DNA of 64,000 bases from Otatea glauca (Eukaryota > Streptophyta > Magnoliopsida > Poales > Poaceae): positions 10,351,178 to 10,415,177 of the forward strand of contig CM070717.1 of the NCBI GenBank assembly GCA_036346275.1, read 5' to 3'. The translations under genes and the position numbers were made by a program. Positions 10,631 to 23,398 of the stretch are shown one piece after another. The notes beneath the pieces were generated by a model. That model had not been told where the DNA came from, searched no databases, and saw only the letters and a list, made by a program, of their open reading frames with translations. Each line of letters begins with the position of its first letter. Position 1 is the stretch's first letter.

Positions 10631-12010
10631 CGAAGGAATACAGGTATGTTATACTAGCACAAATTAAAAATTCTACCACGTAAATCAGGATACCAAGCAA
10701 ATAAGAGATTATGGATCGTTACCACTAAACATGCAGTGCAATGAAAAAATTGTTGAAGTAGCCTGACTCAACATAGCATGCATCGTCAAGCAGTGGTTGA
10801 CCGTCCTCAAGGGATTATTGAATGTGCACAAACAACCATCCCGATCAGTGCTACAGCAGCATCAACACGTCTGCTAGAGTTCACACGTTCAAGGAAGGAA
10901 CGCCATTTGTCGGTGTACTAGCACCAACGTGCACGACAGTTCCTGAATGATGACGGTTTGGGTTTTCGGTGGGTACATTGGTATAACAGTTGAATCTCCC
11001 CAGCCTTCACATACTCCCTTTATATAGCCCCTCGTGGAACCTTACGTTAGGGGCCTAACCAAGGTACAAAGCCCACTTAGCCAATTAGTGACGGATCCAA
11101 TCTGAGCCAATGTGTTCCAACCCATTAAGTCCGTAACCCTATAGGTTCATTTGGCCATGGCTCAGAAACTTCTTTCGGCACATAAGTCGGCAACTACCTC
11201 TAGTAGGGCTTAGAGACTTTCAAATATACACAAAGATCATATTGAACGAACCTATATAATATTCATATACCGATCTCTTTGGCTCATGATACCAGATCAA
11301 TCTCAAGGCGGGAAACATGCCATCCTAGGATAGATCGATCCTTAACTTGTTCTGTAGTAGATCACTCAGTTGCAATTGAGTCCTCAATTACATTTGACAT
11401 GGCCATGCAATTCCTTAATCCAACGACATCGAGAGGTCTAGAGATATGTCTCCTATTATAGAGGAAGAGCAAATTCTATCTTAATCGCTCACATTCCTCC
11501 GCATATTTCATAGTAAACTCGAAAGCTACCTTTATGAATACTCAGCTATGAAGTACCATTTAGTAATCCCTAAATATACTATTACACATATAAGAAACCA
11601 TATCGATCTCAAGTCTAATGATTCCACATACACTATGTATGAGACCAACTGATAACACTTAAGAATATAAAAATTTCTATAGTGCCTCATCGTTGGTCAT
11701 TCCAATACTATGTTCTCCAATATGTGTTCACATTATTGATTTGATATTCCTATATCCATGATCAGTGAAACATGATCATCAATCAATACATATGCTGACC
11801 TATAAATCACAATTGTCCCACATAATGATTTAAGTTCAAGGATAATTCAGAGTAATATCAAAACATGAATAAGGAATTTTACGAACAAGTCATATACTTG
11901 ATGATCGATACTAATGATATTTATTCAAAGGATAAAATAATCATATTATTTTATAAACATAGATATGATACAATTATCTCTATGATTACGTCGAGGGTAT
12001 ATCGCTAACA
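10631..12010 (-). repeat. Solo LTR, copy A of a 1.4 kb family
   Basis: Nearly the whole segment is repeated, diverged, at 18382-19753 and 45107-46510 in the same orientation. It ends CGCTAACA. The possible target duplications are TGTCC on the left and CGTCC on the right (4 of 5 bases). On the minus strand TATATAAAG (11018-11026) is a good TATA box, so transcription would run leftward. No internal element sequence or partner LTR is adjacent. The left border is uncertain by about 10-15 bases because the TG end is not clean. Confidence 0.8.
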
Positions 12011-12188
12011 CGTCCACCATGCAACATTGTACCGTCGACCATGGAACGTTGGACCATCTGCCAAACCGACCAATGTAAATCGGCATGTAAGGGTGAAGAA
12101 GTGTGCTTGCTTTGGATGTCCTAGTCACAACCTCATTAAAGAAATATTTACTCTATATATCTTGAAAATAAATAGTCTTACGCTCTTA
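12011..12188. other. Right flank of solo LTR copy A
   Basis: It holds degenerate copies of sequence also seen left of the LTR (a CCACCATGCAACAT block at 10548 and 12015; an AGGGTGAAGAA block near 10489 and 12088). No gene is recognised. Confidence 0.5.
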
Positions 12189-12285
12189 CATCGAAATAAT
12201 ACAGCAAAGGTAATACTAATTTCAAACCGAAATTAAACATCGAAATAATTCAGCCAAGGTAGTACTAATTTCAAACCAAAATTAA
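12189..12285. repeat. 49-bp tandem direct repeat, two copies
   Basis: The unit starting CATCGAAATAAT at 12189 repeats at 12238, with a few differences (ACAGCAAAGG versus TCAGCCAAGG). It abuts the MITE and its TAA duplication. Confidence 0.85.
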
Positions 12286-12459
12286 GGCTGTGTTTGGCAT
12301 AGCTCCAGCTCCACCAGATCTCTAGGTACATTAAGAGTGTTTAGGTGGGTCATCTTGTTTACATTTTAGATTAAAAATATAAACTTAATTCACTTTATTT
12401 TAGCCTACAAACTTCAGATCTGAGGTGGAGCTGCATCTAGAGCTCTGCTAAACAGGGCC
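12286..12459. mobile_element. Tourist-like (PIF/Harbinger) MITE, 174 bp
   Basis: It begins GGCTGTGTTTGGCATAGCTC and ends GAGCTCTGCTAAACAGGGCC, which are imperfect inverted repeats with subterminal CTCCACC / GGTGGAG. TAA flanks it on both sides (12283-12285 and 12460-12462), the trinucleotide favoured by PIF/Harbinger elements. It has no coding capacity. It lies about 150 bp upstream of the terpene synthase. Confidence 0.8.
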
Positions 12460-12609
12460 TAAGTTTGGTGAAATAGATTCATATATAGAGTTATGTAGTA
12501 ATTGTACATTATATTAAATCAGTACTCAAATTATCATGTAAAATAACTCTATAAAGAATGCATAGATAGCTAGGTAAAAATTAACGTATTTCACCGTGGC
12601 CTTGAATGC

Positions 12610-14577
12610 ATGCGTAAAAATATAACTGATCTTTACAAAATCACGACAGAGCTACTGGCACGCCTAGAGGATGGAAAGGGTAACTTGAAGAGAACACTTC
12701 ACACTGATGTCAAGGGGCTGCTCTCCCTCTACGAGGCCTCACACCTGGCATTCGATGGAGAAGACCTTTTGGATGAAGGAAGAGTATTTTCTGCTAAAGC
12801 TCTAAGAGAACGCATTCCATCCATTCAGCCTCATCTAAGGAGCTCTGTTGCTCATGCTTTGGCCCTTCCATTGCACTGGAGGGCACCAAGAAATGAAGCA
12901 AGATGGTTCATTAATTACTATGCAGGAGACAATGAAACTGATCCATCGATGCTCCATTTTGCCAAGCTCGATTTCAACAATGTGCAAAATGTACATCAGC
13001 GGGAACTTGCAAGTATAACATGGTACCTAGTTCATGATTTACATTATATGAAACAAAAATAATCAACAACTAGTTTGCACCAGAAAGTTTTGAATAACGT
13101 TGTTGCATCTTGTAGCTGGTGGAAGGATGCTGCACTCAACGAAAAGTTGCCATTTGCGAGGGATCGTTTGATGGAGTGCTTCTATTTTGCATGTGGAATT
13201 GCATCGGAACCTAGTCTGGGAGCCTGTAGGGAAGTGGTTACTAAAGTTTTTGCTTTAATCGTGCTCTTAGATGATATTTATGATATCTACGGAACCCTAG
13301 ATGAGCTTATAATGTTCACCGATGCCATTGGAAGGTAATCTATATATCATAATGTACCTCCCTGGAATGATGAAATTTCGATATTATTTAACCCTTTTTA
13401 ATTTATTTTTATTTATGACCTCGAATTAGCAATTCTAAAATCATCTGCTCTGCTTTGGACTTTAAACTTAAAATTAAGTACATATTAACATCCCTATACT
13501 TGTATGATTAAGTCAAGGCAGGTTAAAATCTATAGCTTGCACACAATTCATGTCTGGGAATCTGCCATGAACTTATATTTTTCTGAGTGTTTGTTTTAAA
13601 TGTTGTCAACCATTTTCTACCATAGTTGAACCAAATCGATATTTACTATATCGACACGTAAAAAATATATTTTTTCTCAGATGGGAGGCATTCGCCGGTG
13701 AAGAACTTCCAGACTACATGAAGGCAATTTACTGCACTATCTTGGACACAACAAATAAAGTGGCTGATCACGTGTTCGTCGAAAATTGCTGTGATGTATA
13801 TTTTCTTCTTCGAACAGCTGTAAGTGGATACCCCAAGAACCAGATATAACATAGTAGGATCTTTTTCCTGTGCAAAAGCAATGGTTTATCATTGAATTAA
13901 TTAACATAAATATATATTGTCTCAGTGGCATGACCTTTGCAAAGCATTTCTGGTGGAAGCAAAATGGCACAACAGTAACTATAAACCAAGCCTGCAAGAA
14001 TATTTGGACAATGGATGGGTGTCGGTCTCTGGGCCTCTGATGTTACTCCACGCTTTCCCCATGCTTAAGATGGACATCACCCAAAATTCAACACAACAGC
14101 TTGAAAGCTATCCGAGATTAGTACAGTTGGTATCTAAAATCTTTCGACTTTGCAATGACTCTGCAACACATTCTGTAAGAGGACTATTCATTATTTTCTA
14201 AAATTCTTCTTAACGTGAAATATTAGTATCGATCAATTTTTTTATTTATTTCTTGTGCGCAGGAAGAGTTGAAGAGAGGAGATGCACCATCTTCTATAGC
14301 CATTTACATGGCTGAGAACGGTGCCACTGAGGTTAACTCTCGCAAAGCAATGAGAGACCTCACGATGAAGATTTGGAAAATGGTCAATCAAGAAGCATAC
14401 GACAATTGCCAGTACCCTCTGTCCTTTGCCAATGCTTGTATGAATATGGCGCGCATTTCCCATTGCATTTACCAAGGTGGGGATGGTATTGGTGCACCAG
14501 ACGATAACAAAAAGATGGAAATAACAGAGCTATTCTTACAACCTTTCATAATCGAAAATGATAATCCATTCTACTAG
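12610..14577 (+). CDS. Terpene synthase, N-terminally truncated (TPS-a-like sesquiterpene/monoterpene type)
   Basis: Exons: 12610-13022, 13116-13334, 13681-13819, 13926-14174, 14263-14577, each bounded by GT..AG introns. The lengths 219, 139 and 249 are those usual for plant terpene synthases. The spliced frame is open for 444 codons. It encodes the end of the helical N-terminal domain (DVKGLLSLYEASHLAF) and the class I catalytic domain: RDRLMECFYFACGI, the Mg2+-binding DDIYD within IVLLDDIYDIYGT, and NDSATHSEELKRGD, the NSE/DTE motif, rebuilt across the last intron. It would ionise a prenyl diphosphate to make a volatile terpene. Family members are usually ~550 residues; about 100 or more N-terminal residues, including the RRx8W region, are missing. 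A splice acceptor at 12649 would give a 373-nt exon of typical length, so the ATG at 12610 may be fortuitous. An expressed truncated gene or a recent pseudogene are both possible. Confidence 0.88.
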
Positions 14578-14611
14578 CTCTCCACTGAGATATTTGAATG
14601 GAATGATGTAA

Positions 14612-14635
14612 AATAAAGTACTCTTCTTCAATAAA
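14612..14635 (+). terminator. Candidate poly(A) signals of the terpene synthase
   Basis: AATAAA occurs at 14612-14617 and again at 14630-14635, 35 and 53 bases after the stop codon. Confidence 0.5.
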
Positions 14636-15229
14636 TCATGTATGTGACAGACTCGTTATTTTTAAAATTCGAAGAACTTGTGTAATGTCAAAAACTCAAT
14701 TGAAGGGTTACTTCTGTAAATAATGGCAGATTAGTTCTTTTGCTTCCTTCGTTCCAGAACTGACGTGATCCTGCCAGGCATAGAATAGTGACTACTACAA
14801 AGTTCTACAAGTTGCTGTGCGCGCTACCTTAAAATGCTATTTTTCAACATATTCTGCACCAAATGTAAACAATTCCAGCACAAATGGCCATTTCCAATGC
14901 GAAGTCCATCAAGTCACTTTAATCAACCACAAATGTTGCATCATTTAAACACCTGTGCATAATTTTTTGAGGGAGGACCTGAGCATAATGTTATAGCAGT
15001 TTGAGTGCAGCGTGCTCATATCGAAAAGAAGGATGAGCAAGAGTTAAAATCATGTACACAAAGTGTGAGGCGATGTGGATGTCATCCCACTTGAAGTTAT
15101 GAGAAATTATGTTGATGATTTAGGCTTTGTTTAGATGAGTGGTAATTTCTTGGAAAATTTTGGAATTTAGTTCAAATTTGAACAAGATCCTAAAACATTC
15201 CAATGAAATACCTTATTGGCGTCAAAAAA
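14636..15229. other. Intergenic sequence after the terpene synthase
   Basis: I see no gene. Around 15120-15220 there is a MITE-like opening (AGGCTTTGTTTAGATG) with an AT-rich body but no matching end. Confidence 0.4.
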
Positions 15230-18200
15230 TGTGACGAAGGATCTGTCGGCTTCAACACATGAAGAACGCCGGGTTCAAAACTGTAACGACCCCCATTTTC
15301 ACATAATTGCAAAAATAAAAATCTAATGTGCATACAGTACTAGTCCCATGATCAGTGGCTAGTACGTACGTTTTCAACAATTGGAATCACATCCATACAT
15401 CATTTTATTTAAGCGGAAGCTATTTGTACAATATATTCTTACAACTCAGAGTATATAAATATAGCAACAGAAGAAGCAAAGTCTTGTAGTGTGCCCATCC
15501 AATCCCTCAGGCAACTGATAAGGCATAATCCCTAGAAAGGTCGCTTTATTGAAAATCCCGCATCCTGCGACGATAAGAGATCTTTCGAAGCTTCGCTATC
15601 TTTTTCACCTAAAACAACATAATAAGCAAGGGTGAGTACTTTACGTACTCCGCAAGACTTTAACAAATCCTATAATATATGCAGGCCATTCCAAAGGAAA
15701 GGCTTCTACGGTTAATTTGCATAAAGCGAAATGGAATTTGTAAATCAAGTTGTCATTTGCAAATGGAATTTAATAAAGCAAGTTTGACTGATAAGAAATA
15801 AGTAACAATAGAGCATAAATAATAACTCACAGTCCTCCATGACGTGAGCGTCGATATGTCCAATTTCGTGCCAACTCGTGGCATAACCACAATCTTTGCC
15901 GAAGCAAGGTACATCAGGTGAAAATCATCCTATTTTGAAAATAGTAAAACATTTAGCTATGTGATGACGTTACCAAGTGCCTTTGACCGTAGACGCGGCT
16001 AATTAATTAGATTTACACTCTGCAGAGGCGTACAGCTTTACCCACAAGAAATGATCAGCTCTTTGCGCAAGCTATTAGCACACTTCCTTTGGTGTGCCGC
16101 AGAGAGATCATAACATAACCGTTACATTACATAGACTTAGCTTTGCACCAGCCCGATGGCGTTAAATCCTTGTTATGGAGAAGAAACATGACAATGTATC
16201 CCTGTCATTTAAAGTGGTAATACAAGCAGTAATTCCCTGCGATAGAAGCAGTAAATCCCTGCGATAACGGTTTCTTCCCATACCAAGGCGTACACCGTTA
16301 TACCGATATGCATTTACCCACAAGGAAGTGTGGAAGCCCCTCGTAAGCAAACCTAGAAAGGATTGCTCATACTATTTCCCGCCTACCAATGTGCAAAGCC
16401 AGACCTAAGCAACTTAATAGGTTAAGACTGTCCCATACCAGCACTTGTGGTTGCACGGAATTCTTGGCTTGAAAACAACCCATAGCTCGGTCCTTAATCT
16501 GACATGGGCAATACTCCACCCTATACTACATACAAGTCTAACTCTTGCACAATAGGCTATTGCCAATAATTGCTCGCATCTAAACCAAAGTTTTATTTTA
16601 GGTGCTTTTAGTCAAAATACCAACAATTGACATCATGTCCTAACCAACCATTTTCAATTCTCAAGAATCAATTTTGATCTGATCATATTCAACGTTGGTT
16701 CTAAAGCATGGCTAAGCATGGTTAATAATCGTATATACCCAAGTTGACATTATGTATTGTCTAACCCATTTATATGGTTATCAAGGTTCACATGTCCATA
16801 CTTATCAAGGAAGTTCCATGAGACAACAGGTATATCTACCAGTACCACAAAATAGCATATTTACAGAAAATAAACGCATGCATGAAACATTTTGTTAAAC
16901 ATAATGAAAATTAAATACTGGGATCAATATGATCAAAGGGGTGCTTGCCTTGCTTAATCGTTGTTTATGAGGAAGTCGCGGTCGAAGCTTGTGTTGTTGA
17001 CGACGGGATTAATGATGTTGGGTTCTACACGTCGTTCAATGGAAATATAGCGAAACAACAATTTCAATAAGGGCAAAAAGAAGACAGACAGTAAATCAAA
17101 TAAAACATGCTATAAGAAACAGACGCATATTCTTTTATAGATTATTTATTCTTGTTTTACGAATTCAAGAGGCTAAAATTATGTATTCTTGTATTTATAA
17201 CTTCGAATTATAGATGATAAAACTATTTAAAGTAGAAAGATTTGTCTTATGGTGATATCGTAAAATAGTATGTTGTTAATAGGATTCAGATGCAAAGCAA
17301 TGTATTTAAAGAGTTTTGAATTAAACATTTATCACTAAATTTTTGGCTGCCATTTTATCAGACATAATACATTAAGTTATCTACCCCATTTTCATGAACT
17401 AATTGTTAGAAGCAAGCATGGTCCCATATGAACACATACTTATATATATACATATATACCTATTATGCTCTTCATACTAAATCACAACCTATTTGCATAA
17501 ATTATTATTTGTTCCATATTTTTACCAATCCTAACATTATTCTACCATCATGTTGAAAATAAATATGTTTAACAAACTTCCAAAAATTCTTTCCTTATCA
17601 ATTTAGTTATTATTGCATAGTTACTAATAATTTTAGACTTCAATAGAAAAGACATAAAACAACTGCTTACCCAAATATTTTTATAGAAATGGGTGCATAG
17701 CATAATAAGGATCATGATAAAATTGGTTCCAAATAAATTTAACTTTGTTTGCAAAGTTTCTATATTCAATCTACTTTTATATCTACTATTCATCTTTGTA
17801 TTAAAATATTTTTCCAGAACAGATTTTCAAAATATTTTTGCATATTTTGGAAATTCTTGATTTTAGATGAATTTAGAAATTGGTTTCATCTCATTTGGAT
17901 TTCAAATGCGAAAGATATTCATGTTTGAATCTAAGTCGGTTCTGGAAAATCCAGAAAAATCAGAAAATACGTTTTCAATACTTTGGAAGCAGTTTATCAT
18001 TTTCGCAGTTTTATTTAAATCTCAGCCGACCGACAAGTGGGGCCTGCGGGTCAGCGAGAGGTGAGGCTGAGGCGCCTTGGTTGTTGTGGGGGCCCGCGGT
18101 CGATCCTGAGAAAAAGAGGCTCACCTTGGCGGGACTTGCCGTGGCGACTCCGTGAGTTCGGTCCTTTGGTGCGAGGAGCATCAGGAGATGAGCCGCACCG

Positions 18201-18381
18201 GGAAGGTACCGATTCGGTGGAGGTGGATGAGACAGTGGCACCGAGAGGAGGCGGCGGCGGCAATGGCGGATCGCCAGAGAAGAAGACAACCGGTTCTGAG
18301 TTCGAATGGGTAGCTGGATGAGCATTAGGGGACATTAGAGGTCCCATTTTTGTGGTTAATGGGGTCGGAGGCTTACTGGAT

Positions 18382-19753
18382 TGAAGAGGAACGCGATATG
18401 CTACACTAGCACAAAAAAAAACTACCGCGTAATCAGAAAGCTACTCGCAAGAAGGGGATCACGGATAAGATTACCACTAGACGCGCAGTTGCGGAATCCT
18501 TCGCGCGTCGATGTAGTGGATCGTCCTCGCCGTACTTGTTGCGTCGATGGAGCGGATCGTCCTCGCCTCGCCGTGGATCGTCCTCCCACGCCGCAGTTGC
18601 AGCAGCGTCACCGCAGTAGTCCACACGTCCAGGGATGGAACGCCGTGCGTTGTTGTGCAAGCACCTGGTCGTTCGACAAGGGCAACGAGAAGAGGAGGCT
18701 AGGGTTTCGAGTGAATCACTTCTAAACCATGGGAAAGCACACCCTGCGCCCACCCTCCTCCCCTCCTTATATAGCCACGAGATGAAACCCTAAACCAAGG
18801 TCCATCAGCGTGCTAAACCCACGATGTCCATTAATTATGGATCCAATCCAAATTAATGCGTCCCAGCCCATTAAGTGTGTGACCCTGCAGGTTCACGTAC
18901 GTTTGGACATGGATTCGAAAAACTCCTTTTCAATCCAATAGTTGGTAGCGGCTCCTTGCAAAGTATGCCAACTCCCAAACATACTATGATCAAATCGAAC
19001 AGAACCTATCAAAAGTACTCATGTAATAATCCCTTTGCCATGTATATGAAGATTGAACTCAAGGCGAGAAGTATGTCATCCTTTGATGATTCAATCCATC
19101 TCTCGTATCCGTGATATATTAATAAGTTGTGATTGACTCCTCAATCACGGCATGGCCATGCACTTCCTTAATCATATCACACGAGTGGCCTTGTCATATA
19201 TCTCCATTTCATTGGAGTGGCAAATTCCATCTTGACTGCTCACTTCCCTCTGCACGTTTCATAGTAAACATGAAAGCTACCTTTATAACTATCCGGTTAG
19301 GAAGTAGTGTTTGATAACCCCAAGGAAAACTATTACACATGTAAGGAATATGACAATCTCAGGTCTAAGGATCATACATCTACTAAGTATGAGATACACT
19401 GATGACACATAAGAATGAAACATTCCCGCAGTGTCCAATTGCGGGTCTATCTAACCCATGTTCTTCAACATGCGTCCACAATGTATAGATGATATCTCTA
19501 TATCCCATGATCTATGAAGCATGATCATCGATCACTACATGTGCTGATCTATTCATCATTGTCCTATACGATGATATCCGATCAGAGATATTTATCGAAT
19601 TATATCAATAAGTAAAGAGCTTCATAAGCAAGTCACATACTTGTTGATCAATACAATAATATACATTCATTGGACCAGTAATCATATTATTATTCATAAA
19701 CATAGTCATGTTACAATCATCTAAATGATTGCCTCATGGGCATAGCACTAACA
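18382..19753 (-). repeat. Solo LTR, copy B of the 1.4 kb family
   Basis: It is homologous throughout to copies A and C and ends GCACTAACA. TGGAT precedes it and CGGAT follows (4 of 5 bases). The minus-strand TATA box is at 18766-18773. It is nested in the long LTR 15282-21178. Reading frames inside it have no recognisable domains. Confidence 0.78.
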
Positions 19754-21178
19754 CGGATCACCTTGCCACCGACGGCCGGCCGCGAAGAAGAAGGATGATC
19801 GGTGGTGGCGAGGATCTAAATGAGGAACGAGAGATATTTTTGAGGGCTTTTGCTCCTTACGAGCTATTGATGCTAACATGTGAAGGAATTGGGAGGAGGA
19901 TCAGTGTATTGGTTCGAATTGGGTTCGATTTGATTGCTAGGGTTCTTCGGCCATGGCAGAAATGAGGGAAATTGGCAATGGTTCAGTGGATGTAAGTAGA
20001 ATAAAAGAGAGGGGAAGTGAAGGGCATTACAAGGCGATCACAAAGCGTCTTTTATAGCCGACGATTTGCTGGAGCGAAGCTCGGATAGCAAGTATGAAAG
20101 CTTCAGAGGTTTTGCGGCGCTGCACAGGAGAAGGCATGGGCGTCGCAGCGGGAAATCCGGAGGGATGGCGGCGTGGCAAGGAGAGGACGATGACGTGCTC
20201 TCAGGCGGCGCGAATCACAGTGATTGGCAGTTACAAAGGACGGCGCGAGTTGGCTTCTTCGCTTCGAGGCTTCGGCACGCCGAGGAAGATGAAGGATGAG
20301 GCCTTCGGCTGGCGTGTGGGCCGAGCAGGGAAATGGGGTCCACAGGTCAGCGAAAGGTGAGGTGACCTCAAGCAATTTCAGCAAACAGAGCTCGGTTTGG
20401 TTCAAAGAATTAGTTATCTCTCTTATTGAAAAATTAATGAGAAATTTACTGCGTGTATTAAAGCAAGTTTATAACCTACCATAAAAATTTTGAACCTATT
20501 GGACTTATGTAGAATTTATAGAAATTCTGACAAGCCACTGTGCACATAATTGTGTTTTCGGTTTTTGAATTTTATGGAAGTTTATATCTTGTCAAAACTT
20601 TTTAAAACTTTTTAGAGGAGTTATTATTGTCCACATAAGTCTTCAGTAAAAATTAGGATTTAATATATTTTATATTTTATTTATAAAAATTCTGACAATC
20701 TGATTCTTATATTTTTAACAATTCTGTTTTTGAATTGTTATAATTATCAAACCTAAATATTATCTCCTAATATTTTTACTGAAGATGAATATATTGAGGG
20801 AGAAGATAATATAAATATTTTCACATCGAAATTATGAACATTTAATTTCTGACATGTTTACTATTACTAGTCTTGCTTCTTTAAATTACCTTTCTTTTCA
20901 TCATTTAATATTTTGTCATAAATTTAAAATTATATTGTGTTCTGGATATCTCCACAAATTTTTACATTAATTTTTATTATTTTTTTGTTTTACAAATCGT
21001 TTCTTATTACTTAAGTAATGGTTGATTGTTTAGAAAAAGGAATTTTCCTTTTAAGCAATAATCAAAAGAAGTCAAGAAAACTCATAGAAAATTCAGAAAA
21101 ACCCAGAGAAATAAAAATTAAAACTTCTTCAAATATATTATTTAATTTATTATTATTACTCATTTTTGGGATGTTACA

Positions 21179-22645
21179 CTTAACTTAGCACATACTTAGT
21201 TGACCTCACATGACATAGAATTAAGAGGCACTAGTGAGTTATTAGAGAAGGAAATGAATACAAGAAATAAAGAACACAGAGAGGAGCTCACAGAACAAGA
21301 GATGGGGCCATGGAGGGAGCTCGGGCATGCATAGCCGGTGGTAACCATTCAGTAGGGAAACCAAGAAATCAACTTAAGGTTTCTATGTGGTGATTTGTGG
21401 TTGCGAATGGGAAACTGGCTGGGAGGCATGCTCACTGGGTTTTATAGCCCAGCAAGGCTGTGGAGAAGCTAGATGACGGGTGGGCCCGGGCATTGTTCAT
21501 TGAAGTGACACAAAACAAACCTCATCTCCTCCTTATCACCAGGAGATCTGGATTGCATTCAATGAACTGAATAGTAATCATGGTGATAATTTAATGATTA
21601 ATTTATGGCGTCTACTAAAGATAGGCTTTAAGGAACTGACAAATTTTCAGATTTATGTCATTCTTGTAGAATTTATAAAAATTCGAACAGTGCACTATGC
21701 ACAGATTTCAGTTTTCTGTATTTAATTTATCTGGGGATTCATAACTTATGAAATATATTTTAAATTTTTTTGTAGGTTTCTTATATCTGTATTAGTATCC
21801 TGTAAAATGTTCAGCTTCAAATTATTTATATTTTATTTAATAAAATTCTGACATTGGAATTACCAGATTTTCAACTTTTCAGTTTTTGGATCTTTAAAAT
21901 TAGAAATTTTAATTATTATTTTATGATTTTTTACTGTTCATAGGCTGATCCGGTATGAAGAAAAAAAAATTCAAGTCAAATTAATGCAGAATTATTTTTA
22001 ATTAATTCTGACAAATTCATTGTTGTTAGTCAAGGATTCATTAATTGCACTCTTAATTGCTTTGATGTGACATGTAACTTCCTAAAATATCTTGATCTAG
22101 CCTTTAAATTCCAAAATTAATTTCTAAATAAATTTCTATGTTTAAATAATTTTTTTTATTTTTTGTTATAAACGTTTTACTCTTTTTTTTTATCTATTAT
22201 CATGATTATATGAAAAGACTTTTCCTTTGTAAAAAAAATCAAGTAAATTCAAGAAAATAAAAATAAATTCAGAAAAATCCATAAAAATCATCAATAAATA
22301 TATTTTAATGTTGAACTTTATTCTCTTGTTGTACTTTAAGTTTTGTATTGTGGAGAAAATGAAGTTATTACAATTAAAGATTCTCTTAAGAACCAAAATT
22401 CAATAAAATTTTAGATTAGTTGGAATTTCAATGTAAATCTTTATTTCCAACTTATTTTCATATTTTGTTTGATTTGAAGTTTTATTTTGCAACTCATACT
22501 TTTATTATGGTTGGATTTCAAGATATTGAAATAGAAGATAATATTTTAGTTCATTCTTAACATTCTAATTAAAAATTCTATTCCATTACATTTTCTAAAT
22601 TTTTATATTTCTATTTTTATTATTTAGAATATTTGGGATGTTACA
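21179..22645 (-). repeat. Truncated 5' LTR (U3 and start of R)
   Basis: Bases 21620-22645 parallel 20400-21178 (for example the TAGAATTTATA ... AAATTC block and the terminal TTTGGGATGTTACA). The TATA box at 21440-21446 (minus) is followed by a leader-like region that breaks off at 21179, where the next LTR begins. Confidence 0.7.
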
Positions 22646-23024
22646 AAAAGGTTCAAGGCGTACCAACTGATTTGATCCTGCAATCGGTAAGATAAATGGA
22701 AAAATATACTCAAAGCCGATCTAGTGTAACAATTGGCAGATATCTAAACAGCCAGAAAGCCGATTAAATATAGAGTAAAGATAAGTCTAAACAGCCGATT
22801 AGTGCAGAATAGATGGTAGATAAAGATAGACTTTCCCGAAGAAGATGATGCGCAACAAGATAGGAGAAAACCAAATCTGATTAGTGTAATCGAAGGTGAT
22901 CAACAATCGGCGATGCGTAACTTTATTGATCAAGATCGGATTACAAGAAAGATTCTAAATTACAGAGCTACTCCTAGTTGACAGGAATATAAAAGAGCAA
23001 ATACGAGTTTGTTTGGTTGATTGT
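22646..23024 (-). other. LTR segment of the Tat-like element between two insertions
   Basis: No coding sequence. Repeated AATCGG / CCGATT words match the style of 27080-27320 on the other side of the CACTA element, consistent with one LTR split by the insertions. Confidence 0.5.
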
Positions 23025-23390
23025 CACTACTACAGAATGGTACATCACTATCGCTTCATCTAGGTCGGTTCATAAAATTTTAGGAAAAAACGATTGTGAT
23101 AGATGACTTAGGAGGGTGTTAATAATAATTACTACCGGTTCTCAAGTTAGAAGCGATTGTGATGTAGCACTAGGCACATCACAATCGATTCTAACATTAG
23201 AACCGATTGAGATGTGTCATACACAACACTATCGGTTCTCACTTAAGAAGCGATAGTGATGTACACATATACATTACTATCGATTCTTATGTGAGAAGCG
23301 ACAGTGATGTGTGCACACATCACTATCGGTTCTTGTACACATCACTATCGCTTCTTAAGTAAGAACCGATTGTGATGTGCCTCGTTAGGT

Positions 23391-23398
23391 TATTTATA
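23391..23398 (+). promoter_or_regulatory. TATA box just inside the CACTA subterminal array
   Basis: TATTTATA sits directly after the last subterminal repeat and before a pyrimidine-rich leader with CCGCCGCCGCC. The same arrangement occurs in the CACTA at 41222 (TATATAAA at 41508). Confidence 0.5.

Larger units (their letters stand above)
15282..22645 (-). mobile_element. LTR-element deletion derivative: truncated 5' LTR joined to a full 3' LTR
   Basis: It starts TGTAACGACC and ends GGGATGTTACA, and is flanked by AAAAC and AAAAG (4 of 5 bases). A second GGGATGTTACA terminus lies inside at 21168-21178. Read on the minus strand, this gives a partial LTR (22645-21179) joined directly to a complete one (21178-15282, about 4.5 kb after removal of the nested copy B). 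Each part has its own minus-strand TATA box (TATAAAA at 21440-21446 and 20050-20056). No gag or pol sequence remains. The 15300-16140 part is shared with the start of the LTR at 63070 and, reversed, with 35450-36350. Confidence 0.75.

Noticed and set aside
18037..18753. Overlapping frames near the start of solo LTR copy B
   Set aside because: G/C-rich LTR sequence, frames on both strands, no domain.
20066..20405. Charged open frames on both strands
   Set aside because: They fall in the leader zone of a long LTR and have no recognisable motif.
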